Shown here piece after piece: positions 25,801-37,675 of a stretch of 64,000 nucleotides of DNA; position 1 is the stretch's first letter; every line of letters begins with the position of its first letter. Where the stretch lies: positions 697,669-761,668 of the forward strand of contig CM060312.1 of the NCBI GenBank assembly GCA_030674185.1, in the 5' to 3' direction. The translations under genes and the position numbers were made by a program. The stretch is from Monoplex corrugatus. Taxonomy: Eukaryota > Mollusca > Gastropoda > Littorinimorpha > Ranellidae. The notes under the pieces were generated by a model. It did not search any database. It had not been told where the DNA came from and worked only from the letters and a program-made list of their open reading frames with translations.

Positions 25801-27597
25801 TTATCTATCAGGAGTTTTCTGTCTATCACAGATGGTGTATCTGATCAGGATGTTTCTCTATCACAGATGGTGTATCTTCAGATTTTCTGTCTGTCACAGA
25901 TGGTGTGATCTGATCAGGATTTTCCTGTCTATCAAGAGTGGTGTTATCTGTCAGGATGTTTTCTGTCTATCCAGAATGGTGTGATCTATCAGGAGTGTTT
26001 CCATCGTCTATCACAGATGTGTGTTATCTATCAGATTATTTCTGTCTGTCTACACAGATGGTGTGATCTATCAGAGTTTTTGTCTGTCTATCACAGGATT
26101 GGTGTATCATCAGGAGTGTTTTTCTGTCTATCACAGAATGGTGTGATCTTCAGAGTGTTGTCTGTCTATCACAGGGAAAGGTGTTATCTAGTCAGGAGAT
26201 GTTTTCTGTTACACAGATGTGTATCTATCAGGATGTTTCTCTGTCTATCACAGTGGTGTTTCTTCAGGATTTTTCGTCTATCACAGATGGTGTTATCTAT
26301 CAGATGTTTTCTGTCTATCACAGATGGTGTATCTATCAGGTGTTTCTGTCTATCACAGAGTGGTGTGATCTGTCAGGAGGTTTTCTGCTATCACAGAATG
26401 GTGTGATCTATCAGAGTGTTTTCTGTCTATACAGAATGGTGTGATCTATCAGGATTTTCACTGTCTATCACAGATGGTGTGATCTATCAGGATGTTTTCT
26501 GTCTATCACGAATGGTGTGATCTATCAGGATTTTTCTGTCTATCACAGAATGGTGTGATCTATCAGGATTTTTTCTGTCTATCACAGAATGGTGTAATCT
26601 ATCAGGACTTCTGTCTATCTATCACAGGATGGTGTGATCTGTCAGGATCGTTGTCTGTCTGTCTCTTACAGGATGGTGTGATCTGTCACGATTATTGTCT
26701 GTCTGTCTATCACAGGATGGTGTGTTCTGTCAGGATCACTGTCTGTCTATCGCAGGATTGTGTGATCGGTTAGGATTTTCACTATCACAAGATGGTGTGA
26801 TCTGTCAGGATTTCACTGTCTATCACAGGATGGTGTGATCTGTCAGGATTTTTTCTGTCTATCACAGAATGGTGTAATCTATCAGGACTTCTGTCTATCT
26901 ATCACAGGATGGTGTGATCTGTCAGGATCGTTGTCTGTCTGTCTCTTACAGGATGGTGTGATCTGTCACGATTATTGTCTGTCTGTCTATCACAGGATGG
27001 TGTGTTCTGTCAGGATCACTGTCTGTCTATCGCAGGATTGTGTGATCGGTTAGGATTTTCACTGTCTATCACAGGATGGTGTGATCTGTCAGGATTTCAC
27101 TGTCTATCACAGGATGGTGTGATCTGTCAGGTTTTACTGTCTATCACAGAATGGTGTGATCTATCAGGACTTCTGTCTGTCTATCTATCACAGGATGGTG
27201 TGATCTGTCAGAATTGTTGTCTGTCTGTCTATCACAAGGTGGTGTGATCTGTCAGGATCGTTGTCTGTCTATCACAGGATAGTGTGATCTGTCATGAACG
27301 TTGTCTGTCTATCACAGGATGGTGTGATCTGTCAGGATCGTTGTCTGTCTGTCCATCAGAGGATTGTGTGGTCTGTCAGGATCGTTGTCTGTATGTCTAC
27401 CACAGGATGGTTGATCTGTTAGGGTTGTTGTCTGTCTATTACAGAATGATGTGATCTGTCAGGATCGTTGTCTGTCTGCCTGTCTATCACAGGATGGTGT
27501 GATCTGTGAGAATTGTTGTCTGTCTGTCTTTCACTGGATAATGTGATCTGTCAGCATTGTTCTCAGTTTATCACAGAATGATGTGATCTGTCAGAAT
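16881..27597. repeat. 40-bp minisatellite, main block (over 250 units)
   Basis: This continues the array before the L2-like element. Subdomains differ. At 16881-20700 units are mixed, with diverged lengths. At 20700-23900 there is a nearly uniform 40-base subfamily ('cagagtggtgttatctatca' then 'ggagtgttttctgtctat'). At 23900-26450 the same units carry very many 1-3-base deletions. At 26450-27597 units are longer and diverged, with a higher-order duplication. Each unit on the plus strand looks like a 3' splice acceptor (pyrimidine tract then ATCACAG). Long open frames here (for example 20487-24056) are repeat artefacts. The array lies inside the 20.7-kb intron of the minus-strand gene. Confidence 0.96.
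26567..27060. repeat. Higher-order duplication of about 280 bp inside the array
   Basis: The block around 26567-26773 recurs nearly base for base around 26847-27056. The match includes distinctive variants such as 'tctgtctcttacaggatggt' and 'tcgcaggattgtgtgatcgg'. A multi-unit segment was therefore copied as one block, not unit by unit. Confidence 0.9.
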
Positions 27598-28275
27598 TGA
27601 AGTCATGGTGATCAGTAAAAAACATGAAATCCCCTCATGCAAAATAACAGCAAATGGCACAACCTTGAGACAGGTTGATAAGATTAAATACCTGGGAACG
27701 ATCATTTCACCAGACGGCAGATGCGCATCAGAAATAGCCAGCAGAATCTGTTAAGCCAAAACAGCATTCAAAAAGACGAAAAGCATTCTTACCAACAAAT
27801 GCCTATCAATTAACACAACGAAGAGTGTTCTTGAGTGTTATATAGAACCAATACTGTTATACGGTTGTGAGGCGTGGACAGTCAACAAGCAAAGCCAGAA
27901 CAAGATTGAGGCAGCTGAGATGTGGTTTCTAAGAAGAATGTTGAGTGTTCCATGGACAGCAAAGAAAACAAACGAGACAGTCTTGATGGAGGCAGACACA
28001 AGAAGATCATTTATAAGGAAGATTAGGAAAAGACAGGCAACATTTATAGGACATTTTATGAGGAAAGGGGAATTGGAACACCTGGTCACAACAGGAAAGC
28101 TGGAGGGAAAAAGAGCACCAGGTAGACCCAGAGAGAAGAGATTGGACGGACTTGCAGAGTGGCTGAAGACAAAGAGGGTGAAGGAGGTGCTTGAGGCAAC
28201 AAGGGATAAAAGCAGATGGAAGGCCATGATCGCCAACGCCATGTGGCAAGGCACCTGATGATAATGATGATGAGT
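27598..28275 (+). mobile_element. RTE-like 3' fragment
   Basis: A 5'-truncated copy of the 30001-33413 family starts at 'VMVISKKHEIPSCKI' and runs through 'YLGTIISPDGRCASE', 'ECYIEPILLYGCEAW', 'MWFLRRMLSVPWTAKK' and 'HFMRKGELEHLVTTGK'. It ends at the usual GCACCTGATGAT tail. It lies between the 40-bp array and exon 28299-28493, ending only about 23 bases from that exon's donor. One frame change is visible near 27840-27920. No convincing target-site duplication is seen. Confidence 0.9.
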
Positions 28276-28298
28276 TGTAATATGGTTAAACCACATAC

Positions 28299-28493
28299 CT
28301 GGTGATGCTGTCAACTTGTCGATGGAAGCCCACTTTCATTATTTGAATCTGGTTTCCTGCTTTGTCCTGCAGAGCCTCCATTTGTTTTCTGACGTCATGG
28401 TATTTGGCCTCTTTGTGAGCCATCTGTTCTATACTCAGTGCAGAGAACAACTTGAGCGAGTATAGCGACCGCTTGAGCACTGCTGATAGCCAC
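28299..28493 (-). CDS. Dynamin-like large GTPase, internal exon (stalk coiled-coil)
   Basis: This is a 195-base minus-strand exon. The acceptor is GATCCAG (28494-28500) and the donor GTATGT (28293-28298). It starts and ends in phase 2, and it joins in frame to exon 41490-41602 upstream and exon 7372-7628 downstream. It encodes 'WLSAVLKRSLYSLKLFSAL' followed by a heptad-like helical segment 'HKEAKYHDVRKQMEALQD' and 'VGFHRQVDSITR'. This looks like the first coiled-coil of a dynamin-type stalk after the GTPase domain. No stop interrupts it. A decayed RTE tail begins about 23 bases beyond its donor, so the insertion narrowly missed the splice site. The intron on its acceptor side opens with three imperfect copies of an 'atcaatac...agttaaaca' motif (28498-28610). 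Confidence 0.82.
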
Positions 28494-28651
28494 CTGGATC
28501 AATACAGACACATGCAGTTAAACATCATCAATACAGCAACATCCTGTAAAGCACCAAATCAATACGAAACATCTAGTTAAACAGCAAATTAGTCTTCCCA
28601 TCAACACACATCATCTGATTTTTGTCCCATTCATCATCCGATCAGTTTGTC

Positions 28652-28652
<1 letters not shown>

Positions 28653-28706
<54 letters not shown>

Positions 28707-28814
28707 GCACGCACGCACGCACGCACACTCACGCACACACACGCGTGAACGTACGCGCGCGCGCACACACACACACATACACACACACACGCACACACAC
28801 ACACACTCACAGAC

Positions 28815-28912
<98 letters not shown>

Positions 28913-28913
28913 G
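28653..28913. repeat. Compound (CA)n/(CG)n microsatellite
   Basis: A 260-base CA tract is interrupted by CGCA and GTACGCGCG segments near 28705-28765. It lies between exon 28299-28493 and the start of the 48-52-bp array. Confidence 0.97.
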
Positions 28914-28915
28914 TA

Positions 28916-30000
28916 TTAGGAAACTACAGTTTGCCATTTAGTGTTGTTACTGGTGACGTTAGGGTCAGGAAACTTTGGTTTGCTATTAAGTGTTATAAGT
29001 GGTGACGTTAGGGTCAGGAAACTATAGTTTGCCATTTAGTGTTATTACTGGTGACGGTAGGGTCAGTAAACTCGGTGTGTCATTTAGTGCTGTTACTGGT
29101 GACGTTAGGGTCAGGAAACTACAGTTTGCCATTTTGTGTTGTTGGTGTTGACGTTAGCGTCAGGAAACTAAAGTTTGCCATTTAGTGTTCCTATTGATGA
29201 CGTCATGTCAACAAACTACCGTTTGCCATTTGGTGTTGCTATTAGTGATGTCAAAGAAACAAACTACCGTTTGCTGTTTGGTGTTGTTTCTGGTGACGGT
29301 AGGGTATTAAAAAGTACTGTTTGCTATTTAGCGCTGCTGTTCATGACTAATGGTGATTAAAAATCATTTGATATACTTTGTTGTTGGTGGTGACGTTAGA
29401 GTAATATAAACTACTATTTGTTGTATAGTGTCACTATTGGTAACCTTAAGGTAATAAAAACTATCATTTGTCATGTAGTGTTATCATTAATGACGTAACA
29501 AAACTAACATTTGTCTAGTAGTGTTATTATTAGTGTTTTAATAAAAATACCATTTGTTATATAGCATTACTACAGGTAACATTAAGGTAATAAAACTACC
29601 ATTTGCTATATAGTTTCACTGTTCGTAACCTTAAGGTAATAAAAACTACCATTTGCCATATAGTGTTACCATTAGTGATGTAATAAAATCACCATTTGCT
29701 GTACACTATTACTATAGGAAATGTAAAGGTAATAAAACTACCACTTGCTACATAGTGTTACTGTTGGTAGCCTTAAAGTAACAAAAACTACCATTCGTCA
29801 TATAGAGTTACCATTAGTGACGCAATAAAACTGCTATTCGCTATATGGTGTTATTGTTCGTACCTTTAAGGTAATAAAAACTACCATTTGTGTTATTATT
29901 AATGACGTAATAAAACTAACATTTGTCTAGAAATGTTATTATTAGTGACGTAATAAAAATAACATTAGTTATATAGTATTACTACAGGTAACATTAAGGT
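28916..30000. repeat. Diverged 48-52-bp array, block 1
   Basis: About 20 diverged units pair 'ctaccatttgccatatagtg' with 'ttactattggtgacgttagg'. Divergence is high here compared with the 37.7-40.1 kb block, so this is the oldest or least homogenised end of the array. Confidence 0.92.
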
Positions 30001-33000
30001 GTTTGTTTTAGGGTGGATGTGATGCGTCTAGTGTGTCGGCTAGTGACTAGTGATTGCGTGCTTGTCACCTCTCACTTTCACAGCCTACACCACTGGCTAG
30101 CAGCTATGCAAGAAGAAGAGAAGAAGGCGCAAGTCTCTTCCTGTCAGTACATAGCCTCTCCATCCACAAGCCCTACGTTGTGCCTCCTCGTGGCGACAGG
30201 CGGTAACTGAGCACCTCATGGACTCAGGTTAAATCTCGTAGGACTCGGAGGAGGTCTGGGCCCCAGACGTGCGGCATGCAGGCCCACCGGCGTGTGGATA
30301 TGCTCTGGTGCCCACGAACCAGATCCCCAAGCTATGGGTAAATAGCTCCACATCTCGGGAGAGAGTAAGGCTAAAGGAGTTAACCCTGAAAAAAAAACCG
30401 ATGGAAGGCAAGGGGAAACCACCATCGTAGTTTTCCCCAGGAAAACCATGGACAAAAGAAAGAGGAAGAAGAAAGTTAACGACGTCAACAGGAGCACCTT
30501 TGTCTGGTAGGGACTGTCATGCGGCACAGGTGACACCAGACCGTCAGCCAGCTACGGGACCAAAATTAAACCCAAAGTCAAACTTCGAAACACCAAAATA
30601 GCAACATGGAACATCAGAACAATGTTGCAGAAAGGTAAATTAGACAACATCAAAATGGAGATGGAAAGGCTTAACATCAGTATTTTAAGACTAGGGGAAG
30701 TGAGATGGAAGGGGGCAGGCATGATAACATCAGGAGAATATACAGTGATATACTCTGGTGGTAATTCACATGAAAGAGGAGTAGGCATCATAATGGACAA
30801 AGACAAATCAAAAGCAGTTAAGGGATACTGGGCAGTGTCCGACAGAGTTTTGCAGGTCAAATTGAATGGCAAACCATTTGATATCAACATCATTCAGGTG
30901 TATGCACCAACATCCGCAAGTACTCAGGAAGACATCGACAGCTTCTACAAAGTTTTAGAGATGGCCAAGGTCCAATGCAAATCACAAGAAGTTACAGTCA
31001 TAATGGGAGATTTTAATGCTAAAGTGGGACAGGTTAGGGTGGAGGATATAGTTGGACCTCATGGCCTTGGTACACAAAATGAAAGGGGAGGGAAACTTGT
31101 AGAATGGGCACAGATGAATGAGTTCATAGTAGGAAACACCTGGTTTGAACAGCCTAACAGAAGAAAATGGACTTGGATGAGTCCAGGAGATAACACCCAA
31201 AATCAGATTAACTACATCCTGATCAACAAAAGATTTAGAAATTCTTTACTGTCAGCAAAAACACTACCAGGCACAGACTGCAACAGTGACCACAACCCTG
31301 TAGCGGGAAGGTTTAGGCTGAAATTGAGAAAAAGGAAACAGACCAAAAGCAACATCAAACTAAACCTTGGACGCAGATGAAATGATACGTAAAAAATTCA
31401 ATGTACATGTTCAAAACAAATTCAGTGCTCTGGAAGACGTTGGTGACAGTGAGGAACAATGGACAAAGTTGAGAAGTTCGATAAATGAAGCTTGTGAAGA
31501 AATCCCTAAGGCAGATAGAAAAGCAAAAAAGAGCTGGATGACTAATGAAATTTTGGGCTTGATGGAGGAAAGGAGGAGGGCAAAGAGAAACGAGAAGATA
31601 TACAGGAAGATAAACAAAGAAATCAGGTATAGGTGCAATGAAGCTAAGGAAGCTTGACTGAACACAAAATGCAAAGAGATAGAAGAACGACACAAAATCG
31701 ATCTTCAGGGTATGTACAGATGAATTGAAGAAACTGTCCATAGGAAAAATGCATACACATCAACTGGTTGCTTAAAATCGAAAGATGGTACGCTTATCAT
31801 GGAAAAAGACAAAATACTGGACAGATGGGGAGAGTACATTAAAGACCTTTTTGAGGATGACAGAAACGAAGAACACATTATAAATAAGAACGTTGAAGGA
31901 CCACCCATAATGAAAGATGAAGTTAGAACAGCGCTGAAAAAGATGAAACCAGGAAAAGCCCCAGGACCAGACAACATTACTACAGAGATGATTGAAGCCC
32001 TGGAGGAATTTGGCATAGAAAAAATAACAGTCCTCCTAAATGAAATTTATGACACTGGAAAAATCCCCAAAGATATGTCAAAATCAATTTTCATTGCACT
32101 TCCAAAGAAGACAGGGGCTGTAGAATGCAAACTCCATCGCACAAACAATTTGATGAGTCATGTAACAAAAATCTTGTTAAGAATAATCATGATGAGGAGA
32201 CAAGGAATAGAATCAAAAGAGAAATAGCAGAAGAACAGTGTGGATTTGTGGAAGGGAAAGGAACTATTAATGCCATATACATCCTAAGAACTATCATAGA
32301 GAGGTCAATTGAGATGAATAAGGATTTGTATTTATGCTTTGTTGATTATACCAAGGCTTTCGATCGGGTACGACATGAAGAATTGATCAACCAACTGGAG
32401 AGACTCAATGTTGATGGAAAAGATCTACGAATATTCAGGAATATGTACTGGGAACAAACAGCTGCAATGAGAATAGAAAACAATATAAGCTCTTTCCAAA
32501 ACATTAGAGGAGTCAGACAGGGTTGTGTTTTGTCACCAGATCTGTTTTCACTTTACAGCGAAAACATCTTGAGAAACTTAGAGGAAGACCTTGGATTAAA
32601 GGTTGGAGGGAAAACGATAAACAACATTCGGTATGCAGATGACACCGTGCTAATTGCAGAAAATGAAAGGGACCTATAAAATCTTGTGAATATACTAGAA
32701 ATAGAAAGCAAAGGTAAGGGGTTGGAAGTAAACAGCAGGAAGACTGAAGTCATGGTGATCAGTAAAAAACATGAAATCCCCTCCTGCAAAATAACAGCAA
32801 ATGGCACAACCTTGACACAGGTTAATAAGTTCAAATACCTGGGAACGGTCATTTCATCAGACGGCAGATGCACATCGGAAAGAGCTGGCAGAATCAGCCA
32901 AGCCAAAACAGCATTCAAGAAGATGACAAGCATTCTTACCAACAAATGCCTATCAATTAACATCAGGAAGAGAGTCCTTGAATGTTATATAGAACCAGTA

Positions 33001-33413
33001 CTGTTGTACGGATGCAAGGCGTGGACAGTCAGCAAGCAAAGCCAGAACAAGATTGAGGCAGCCAAGATGTGGTTTCTCAGATGAATGTTGAGAGTTCCAT
33101 GGACAGCAAAGAAAACAAACGAGACAGTCTTGATGGAGGCAGACACAAGTAGATCACTCATAAGGAAGATTAGGAAAAGACAGGCAACATTTATAGGCCA
33201 TTTAATGAGGAAGGGGGATTTGGAGCACCTGGTCACAACGGGAAAGCTGGAGGGAAAGAGAGCACCAGGTAGACCCAGGGAGAGAATGCTGGACGGACTT
33301 GCAGAGTGGCTGGGGATGAGGAGGGTGGGGGAGATGCTAGGGGCAACGAGAGATAGAGATGGCTGGAAGTCCATGGTCGCCAACTGCATGTGGCAGGGCA
33401 CCTGATTATGATG
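30001..33413 (+). mobile_element. Near full-length RTE-like LINE (decayed)
   Basis: A 3.4-kb element flanked by a perfect 11-base target-site duplication, 'aacattaaggt' (29990-30000 and 33414-33424). A 5' leader of about 600 bases precedes an AP-endonuclease domain (ATWNIRTMLQKGKLDN, VRWKGAG, IIQVYAPTS, VIMGDFNAKVG, CNSDHNPVAG; about 30600-31340). Next come a linker (GKAPGPDNITTEMIE) and the RT (SIFIALPKK, LCFVDYTKAFDRV, GVRQGCVLSPDLFSLYSEN, RYADDTVLIAE; about 31920-32670), then a C-terminus (YLGTVISSDGRC, HLMRKGDLEHLVTTGK, APGRPRERMLDG) and a GCACCTGAT tail. It is inactive: frames shift near 31375 and 32130-32220, and stops occur near 31656, 32676 and 33081. The endonuclease resembles that of the RTE/BovB group from which CFDP2 derives. 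Confidence 0.93.
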
Positions 33414-34118
33414 AACATTAAGGTAATAAAACTACCATTTGCCATATAGTGTTACCATTAGTGACGTGATAAAACTACCATTTCTATATAGTATTACTAT
33501 AGGAAACGTAAAGGTAAATAAACTACCATTTGCTATATGGTGTTACTGTTGGTAACCGTAAGGTAATAAAAACTACCATTTGTCATATAGTGTTACCATT
33601 AGTGACGTGATAAAACTACCATTTCTATATAGTATTACTATAGGAAATGTAAAGGTAAATAAACTACCATTTGCTATATGGTGTTACTGTTGGTAACCGT
33701 AAGGTAATAAAAACTATCATTTGTCATATATGTTAACATTAGTGACGTAATAAAACTACCATTTGCTACATAGTGTTACTGTTGGTTACCTTAAGGTAAT
33801 AAAAATTACCATTTGTCATATAGTGTTACATTACTGACGTAATAAAACTGTCATTTGCTATATGGTGTTAATATAAGTGATGTTAGAGTAAAAGACAACT
33901 ACCGTTCACCATAATTATTGTGTCGTAATTGGAGACGTACTCATCAGGAAACTACAATTTGCTGTTTAATATTACTATTAGTGACATTACGGTAATAAAA
34001 CTACTATTTGTCATGTGGTGTTGCCATTAGTGACGTTAGGGTAACAAAAGTACCATTTGCCATTTAGTGTTAAAATTAATGACGTCAGGGTAATTAAACT
34101 ATCATAGTGTTACTATTT
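33414..34118. repeat. 48-52-bp array, block 2
   Basis: The array continues between two RTE insertions. Units share 'accatttgccatatagtgtt' and 'gtgacgtaataaaa', and a two-unit super-repeat is visible (33430-33560 resembles 33590-33720). Confidence 0.9.
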
Positions 34119-35107
34119 TCCTTCCGTTCTCCGTCCATAATGTTCTTGGGAGACTACGATATAAGCTCTTTCCAAAACATCAAAAGAGGAGTCAGACAGG
34201 GTTGTGTTTTGTCACCAGATCTGTTTTCACTTTACTGCGAAAACATCATGAGAAACCTAGAGGAAGACCCTGGATTAAAGGTTGGAGGAAAAATGATAAA
34301 CAACATTCGATACGCAGATGACACCGTGCTAATTGCAGAAAATGAAAGGGACCTACAAAACCTTGTGAATATACTAGAAATAGAAAGCAAAGGTAAGGGG
34401 TTGGAATTAAACAGCAGGAAGACTGAAGTCATGGTGATCAGTAAAAAACATGAAATCCCCTCATGCAAAATAACAGCAAATGGCACAACCTTGAGACAGG
34501 TTGATAAGAATAAATACCTGGGAACGATCATTTCACCAGATGGCAGATGCACATCAGAAATAGCCAGCAGAATCGGCCAAGCCAAAACAGCATTCAAAAA
34601 GACGAAAAGCAATCTTACCCACATATGCCTATCAATTAACATCAGGAAGAGAGTTCTTGAATGTTATATAGAACCAATACTGTCGTACGATTGCGAGGCG
34701 TGGACAGTCAACAAGCAAAGCCAGAACAAGATTGAGGCAGCCGAGATGTGGTTTCTAAGAAGGTGTTGAGAGTTCCATGGATAGCAAAGAAAACAAACGA
34801 GACAGTCTTGATGGAGGCAGACACCAGAAGATCATTCATAAGGAAGATTAGGAAAAGGCAGGCAACATTCATAGGCCATTTTATGAGGAAAGGGGAATTG
34901 GGACACCTGGTCACAACAGGAAAGCTGGAGGGAAGGAGAGCATGGGGTAGACCCAGGGAGAAGATACTAGACGGACTTGCAGAGTGGCTGAAGACAGGGA
35001 GGGTGGAAGAGATGCTTGAGGCAACAAAGAGATAGAGACAGATGGAAGTCCATAATCGCCCACGCCATGCGGCAAGGCACCTGATGATAATGATGATGAT
35101 GATGATG
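34119..35107 (+). mobile_element. RTE-like 3' fragment with 5' inversion
   Basis: The insertion is flanked by a 13-base duplication, 'agtgttactattt' (34106-34118 and 35108-35120). Its first 40 or so bases (34119-34160) are the reverse complement of the family's 5' leader (compare 11603-11645). From about 34161 it switches to the forward strand in the middle of the RT domain (SSFQNI, GVRQGCVLSPDLFSLYCEN, RYADDTVLIAENERDLQNL) and runs to the 3' (GAT)n tail. It keeps a sense codon (CAA) where the 30001-33413 copy has a stop. One frameshift occurs near 34760. Confidence 0.88.
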
Positions 35108-35720
35108 AGTGTTACTATTTGTGATGTTAGGGTAAGTAAACTACCATTTGTCGTATTTTACTATGGTGATGTTAGGGTAATTAAACTACCATTTGCCACA
35201 CACTGTGACTATCAGTGACGTTAGGGTAATACATTACCATTTGCTATACACTGTGACCATTACTGACGTTGGGGTAATAAAACTACCATTTTCTGTATAG
35301 CGTTACCATTAATGACGTTACAGTAATAAAATATACCAGTTGCCATATAGTGTGACTATCAATGACTTTAGAGTAATATAAATAACATTTGTCATATAGT
35401 GTTACTATTGGTGACGTTAAGGTAATAAAAGTACCATTTGCCATATAGTGTTACTACTCGTGATGTTAGGGTTATAAACTACCATTTGCCATGTAGTGTT
35501 ACTATCAGTGACGTCAGGGTAATAAAACTACCACAAGCCATATAGTGTTACTATTAGTGACGTTAGATTATAAAAAAAAGAACAGTAGCGTTTACCATAT
35601 AGTGTTGTAATTGGTGTGACCTTAATTTCAAGGTAATATAACTAACGTTTACTATTTATTGATGCTGTTGGTGAGATCTGGGTTACAAATTAACGTTTGC
35701 TAGTATTGCTTTCTGTGATA
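35108..35720. repeat. 48-52-bp array, block 3
   Basis: About 12 diverged units continue between the RTE fragment and an unrecognised insert, with the 'accatttgccatatagtgtt' core still readable. Confidence 0.88.
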
Positions 35721-36660
35721 TCAGGATATTATCGCAGAAATGACTCAAGTAGAAACAGGCCCATATATGTACTTCAGTCTGAGCCATGATGTTGAGGCAG
35801 ACGAACTAGCCTGTAGTGAAAGCTTAGGATTAATCAACGTACAACCCCTCAGGAAGAAACAGGCCCTTACGTGTACTTCAGTGTACACCAGCGTTGGGCA
35901 GCACAGCCGTTCTCACACTTATGTACACTGTACACAAGACAGTTAATCAATAGAGCCATCTGTAATCACAGCTCTGCTGGGACGTTTTCAAAGATCGCCA
36001 CAATGGAAGAGAGCGTCCATTGTTTCAGTGGACAGGGTCTGGCCGGTGTTTGTCCATGTCAACCCCTCCTTCATGCATTCACTGGTAGGGGAACTTTCTC
36101 GAAAAGTTGTCGTAAGATAGGGGGGTCAGAGCCCCAGCGTGATCTGATCCACGCTCTACATGTATGAATAAAAAGAGAATAGAGACCTACAGAGAAGACA
36201 GACACAGAGAGACAGAACGGTCAGTCAGTCACAGCTGTGTTAGGAGATGGGCCACTCAACTTGGCAGAGGTGCTGAGCCTTTGCCAGAAACATGTAGTAA
36301 AGGTACGTTGATATTTTATTTATATGTAGGGTTTAGGGCTGATAGGCAAAGAAGTAAGGTTGCTTTAGGACGTAGGCAAATAAGAATAAGAGGATGAATG
36401 ATTATGCTTTCAGCTGAATGTTTTATTAAAGAAACTATATTGAATTGTAATGCCATGTGTGGACTGCTTTTGAAAGTTATTGCTAGTATGCTTAGTGTGC
36501 TTCTACTCTCTTCTCTCCTTCCTCCTTGTTGTGTGTGTGTGACTGCTATGTAGAGAAACAACTCCTCTATAAACATCCCCAATTCATCTACCTGTTATAG
36601 ATGACAACACACAAACCCCTTCTTGCCATAGACGGTGGAGATACACAAACTCCTTCTTGT
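35721..36660. other. Unrecognised segment interrupting the array
   Basis: About 0.9 kb has no array units. Short open frames occur on both strands, but none shows a motif I recognise. Two imperfect copies of 'gaaacaggcccatatatgta' / 'gaaacaggcccttacgtgta' (35752, 35857) suggest a local duplication. A pair of 'acacaaac.cctcttcttgt'-like repeats lies at about 36608-36660. It may be an unknown mobile element or leftover unique intron. Confidence 0.4.
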
Positions 36661-36904
36661 TATAATAGCAAGGGACCATTTGCCATATAAATTACTTTTG
36701 GTGACACCAGGGTAACAAATGACCCATCATTTGCCATATAGAGTTACTATTGGTGACATCAGGGTAACAAATGACCCATCATTTGCCATATAGAATTACT
36801 ATTGGTGACACCAGGGTAACAAATGACCCATCATTTGCCATATAGAGTTACTATTGGTGACACCAGGGTAACAAATGACCTATCATTTGCCATATAGAGT
36901 TACT
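36661..36904. repeat. 52-bp array, block 4
   Basis: About five uniform units ('catttgccatatagagttac', 'attggtgacaccagggtaac') precede the L2-like insertion. They continue in the same register at 37712. Confidence 0.95.
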
Positions 36905-37675
36905 GTCCTCAAAATCAATTAGACAAACTTCAAAAAGTACAAAACTCTGCCGCTAAACTTGTTTCTCGTTCCCGCAAGCATGATCATGTCACACCTATTC
37001 TCAAATCCCTTCACTGGTTGCCTGTTGAAGCTTGCATTGACTATAAGCTTGCCTCACTATGCAACTCTTTTTTCTCTGATCTCTCTCCTCGCTACCTGGC
37101 TGATCTTCTCTCTGTGTACACTCCTTCTAGAAATCTCCGCTCCATTGCTGATACCAGATTGCTCCGTGTTCCACGCGTGCGCACAAAAACATTTGGACAT
37201 CGCTCTTTCTCCTTCGCAGCCCCCAATATCTGGAACTCTCTTCCCTTTGAAATCCGACACCTAAAATCGACTTCTTTCAAAACAGCTCTAAAAACTCACC
37301 TCTTTCAAAAATATTATCAGTAAGTTCAACCTCATTTCCCCCCAACCTAATAGTAAAAAAGGTGTGTTAGTGTGTGTGTATGTTATAGTAGTTAGGTGGG
37401 GGGTGGGGGTGGGTGATTATAGAGCCCAATGTGCCTCACAGTACTTTGGGGTATAGCCATGGGGGTTGTGGGGTGCATTTGGACTTGCGTGAGAATCCGT
37501 GTATGATTGTAGCGTATGTAGTATTTTAAAGGATTTATTCTATTACTTTGTATTGTGTATTTAGTGTATGTACGTGAGGTCAGAGAGATTGAAATATTGT
37601 GAGTGAATGATTGTAAAGCGTCATAAGCTCCGCCGTAGGCAGAGATGTGCGCTTATAAATGGTATCTTATTATTA

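Noticed and set aside
20487..26406. Plus-strand open frames up to 506 codons (repeating VFSVYHR, GVIYQECFLSIT)
   Set aside because: The 40-base unit lacks stops in several frames. Overlapping frames read the same repeat, with no start context or domain.
27598..28275. Target-site duplication for the RTE tail near exon 28299-28493
   Set aside because: Only three or four matching bases ('ttg') flank the copy, not distinguishable from chance.
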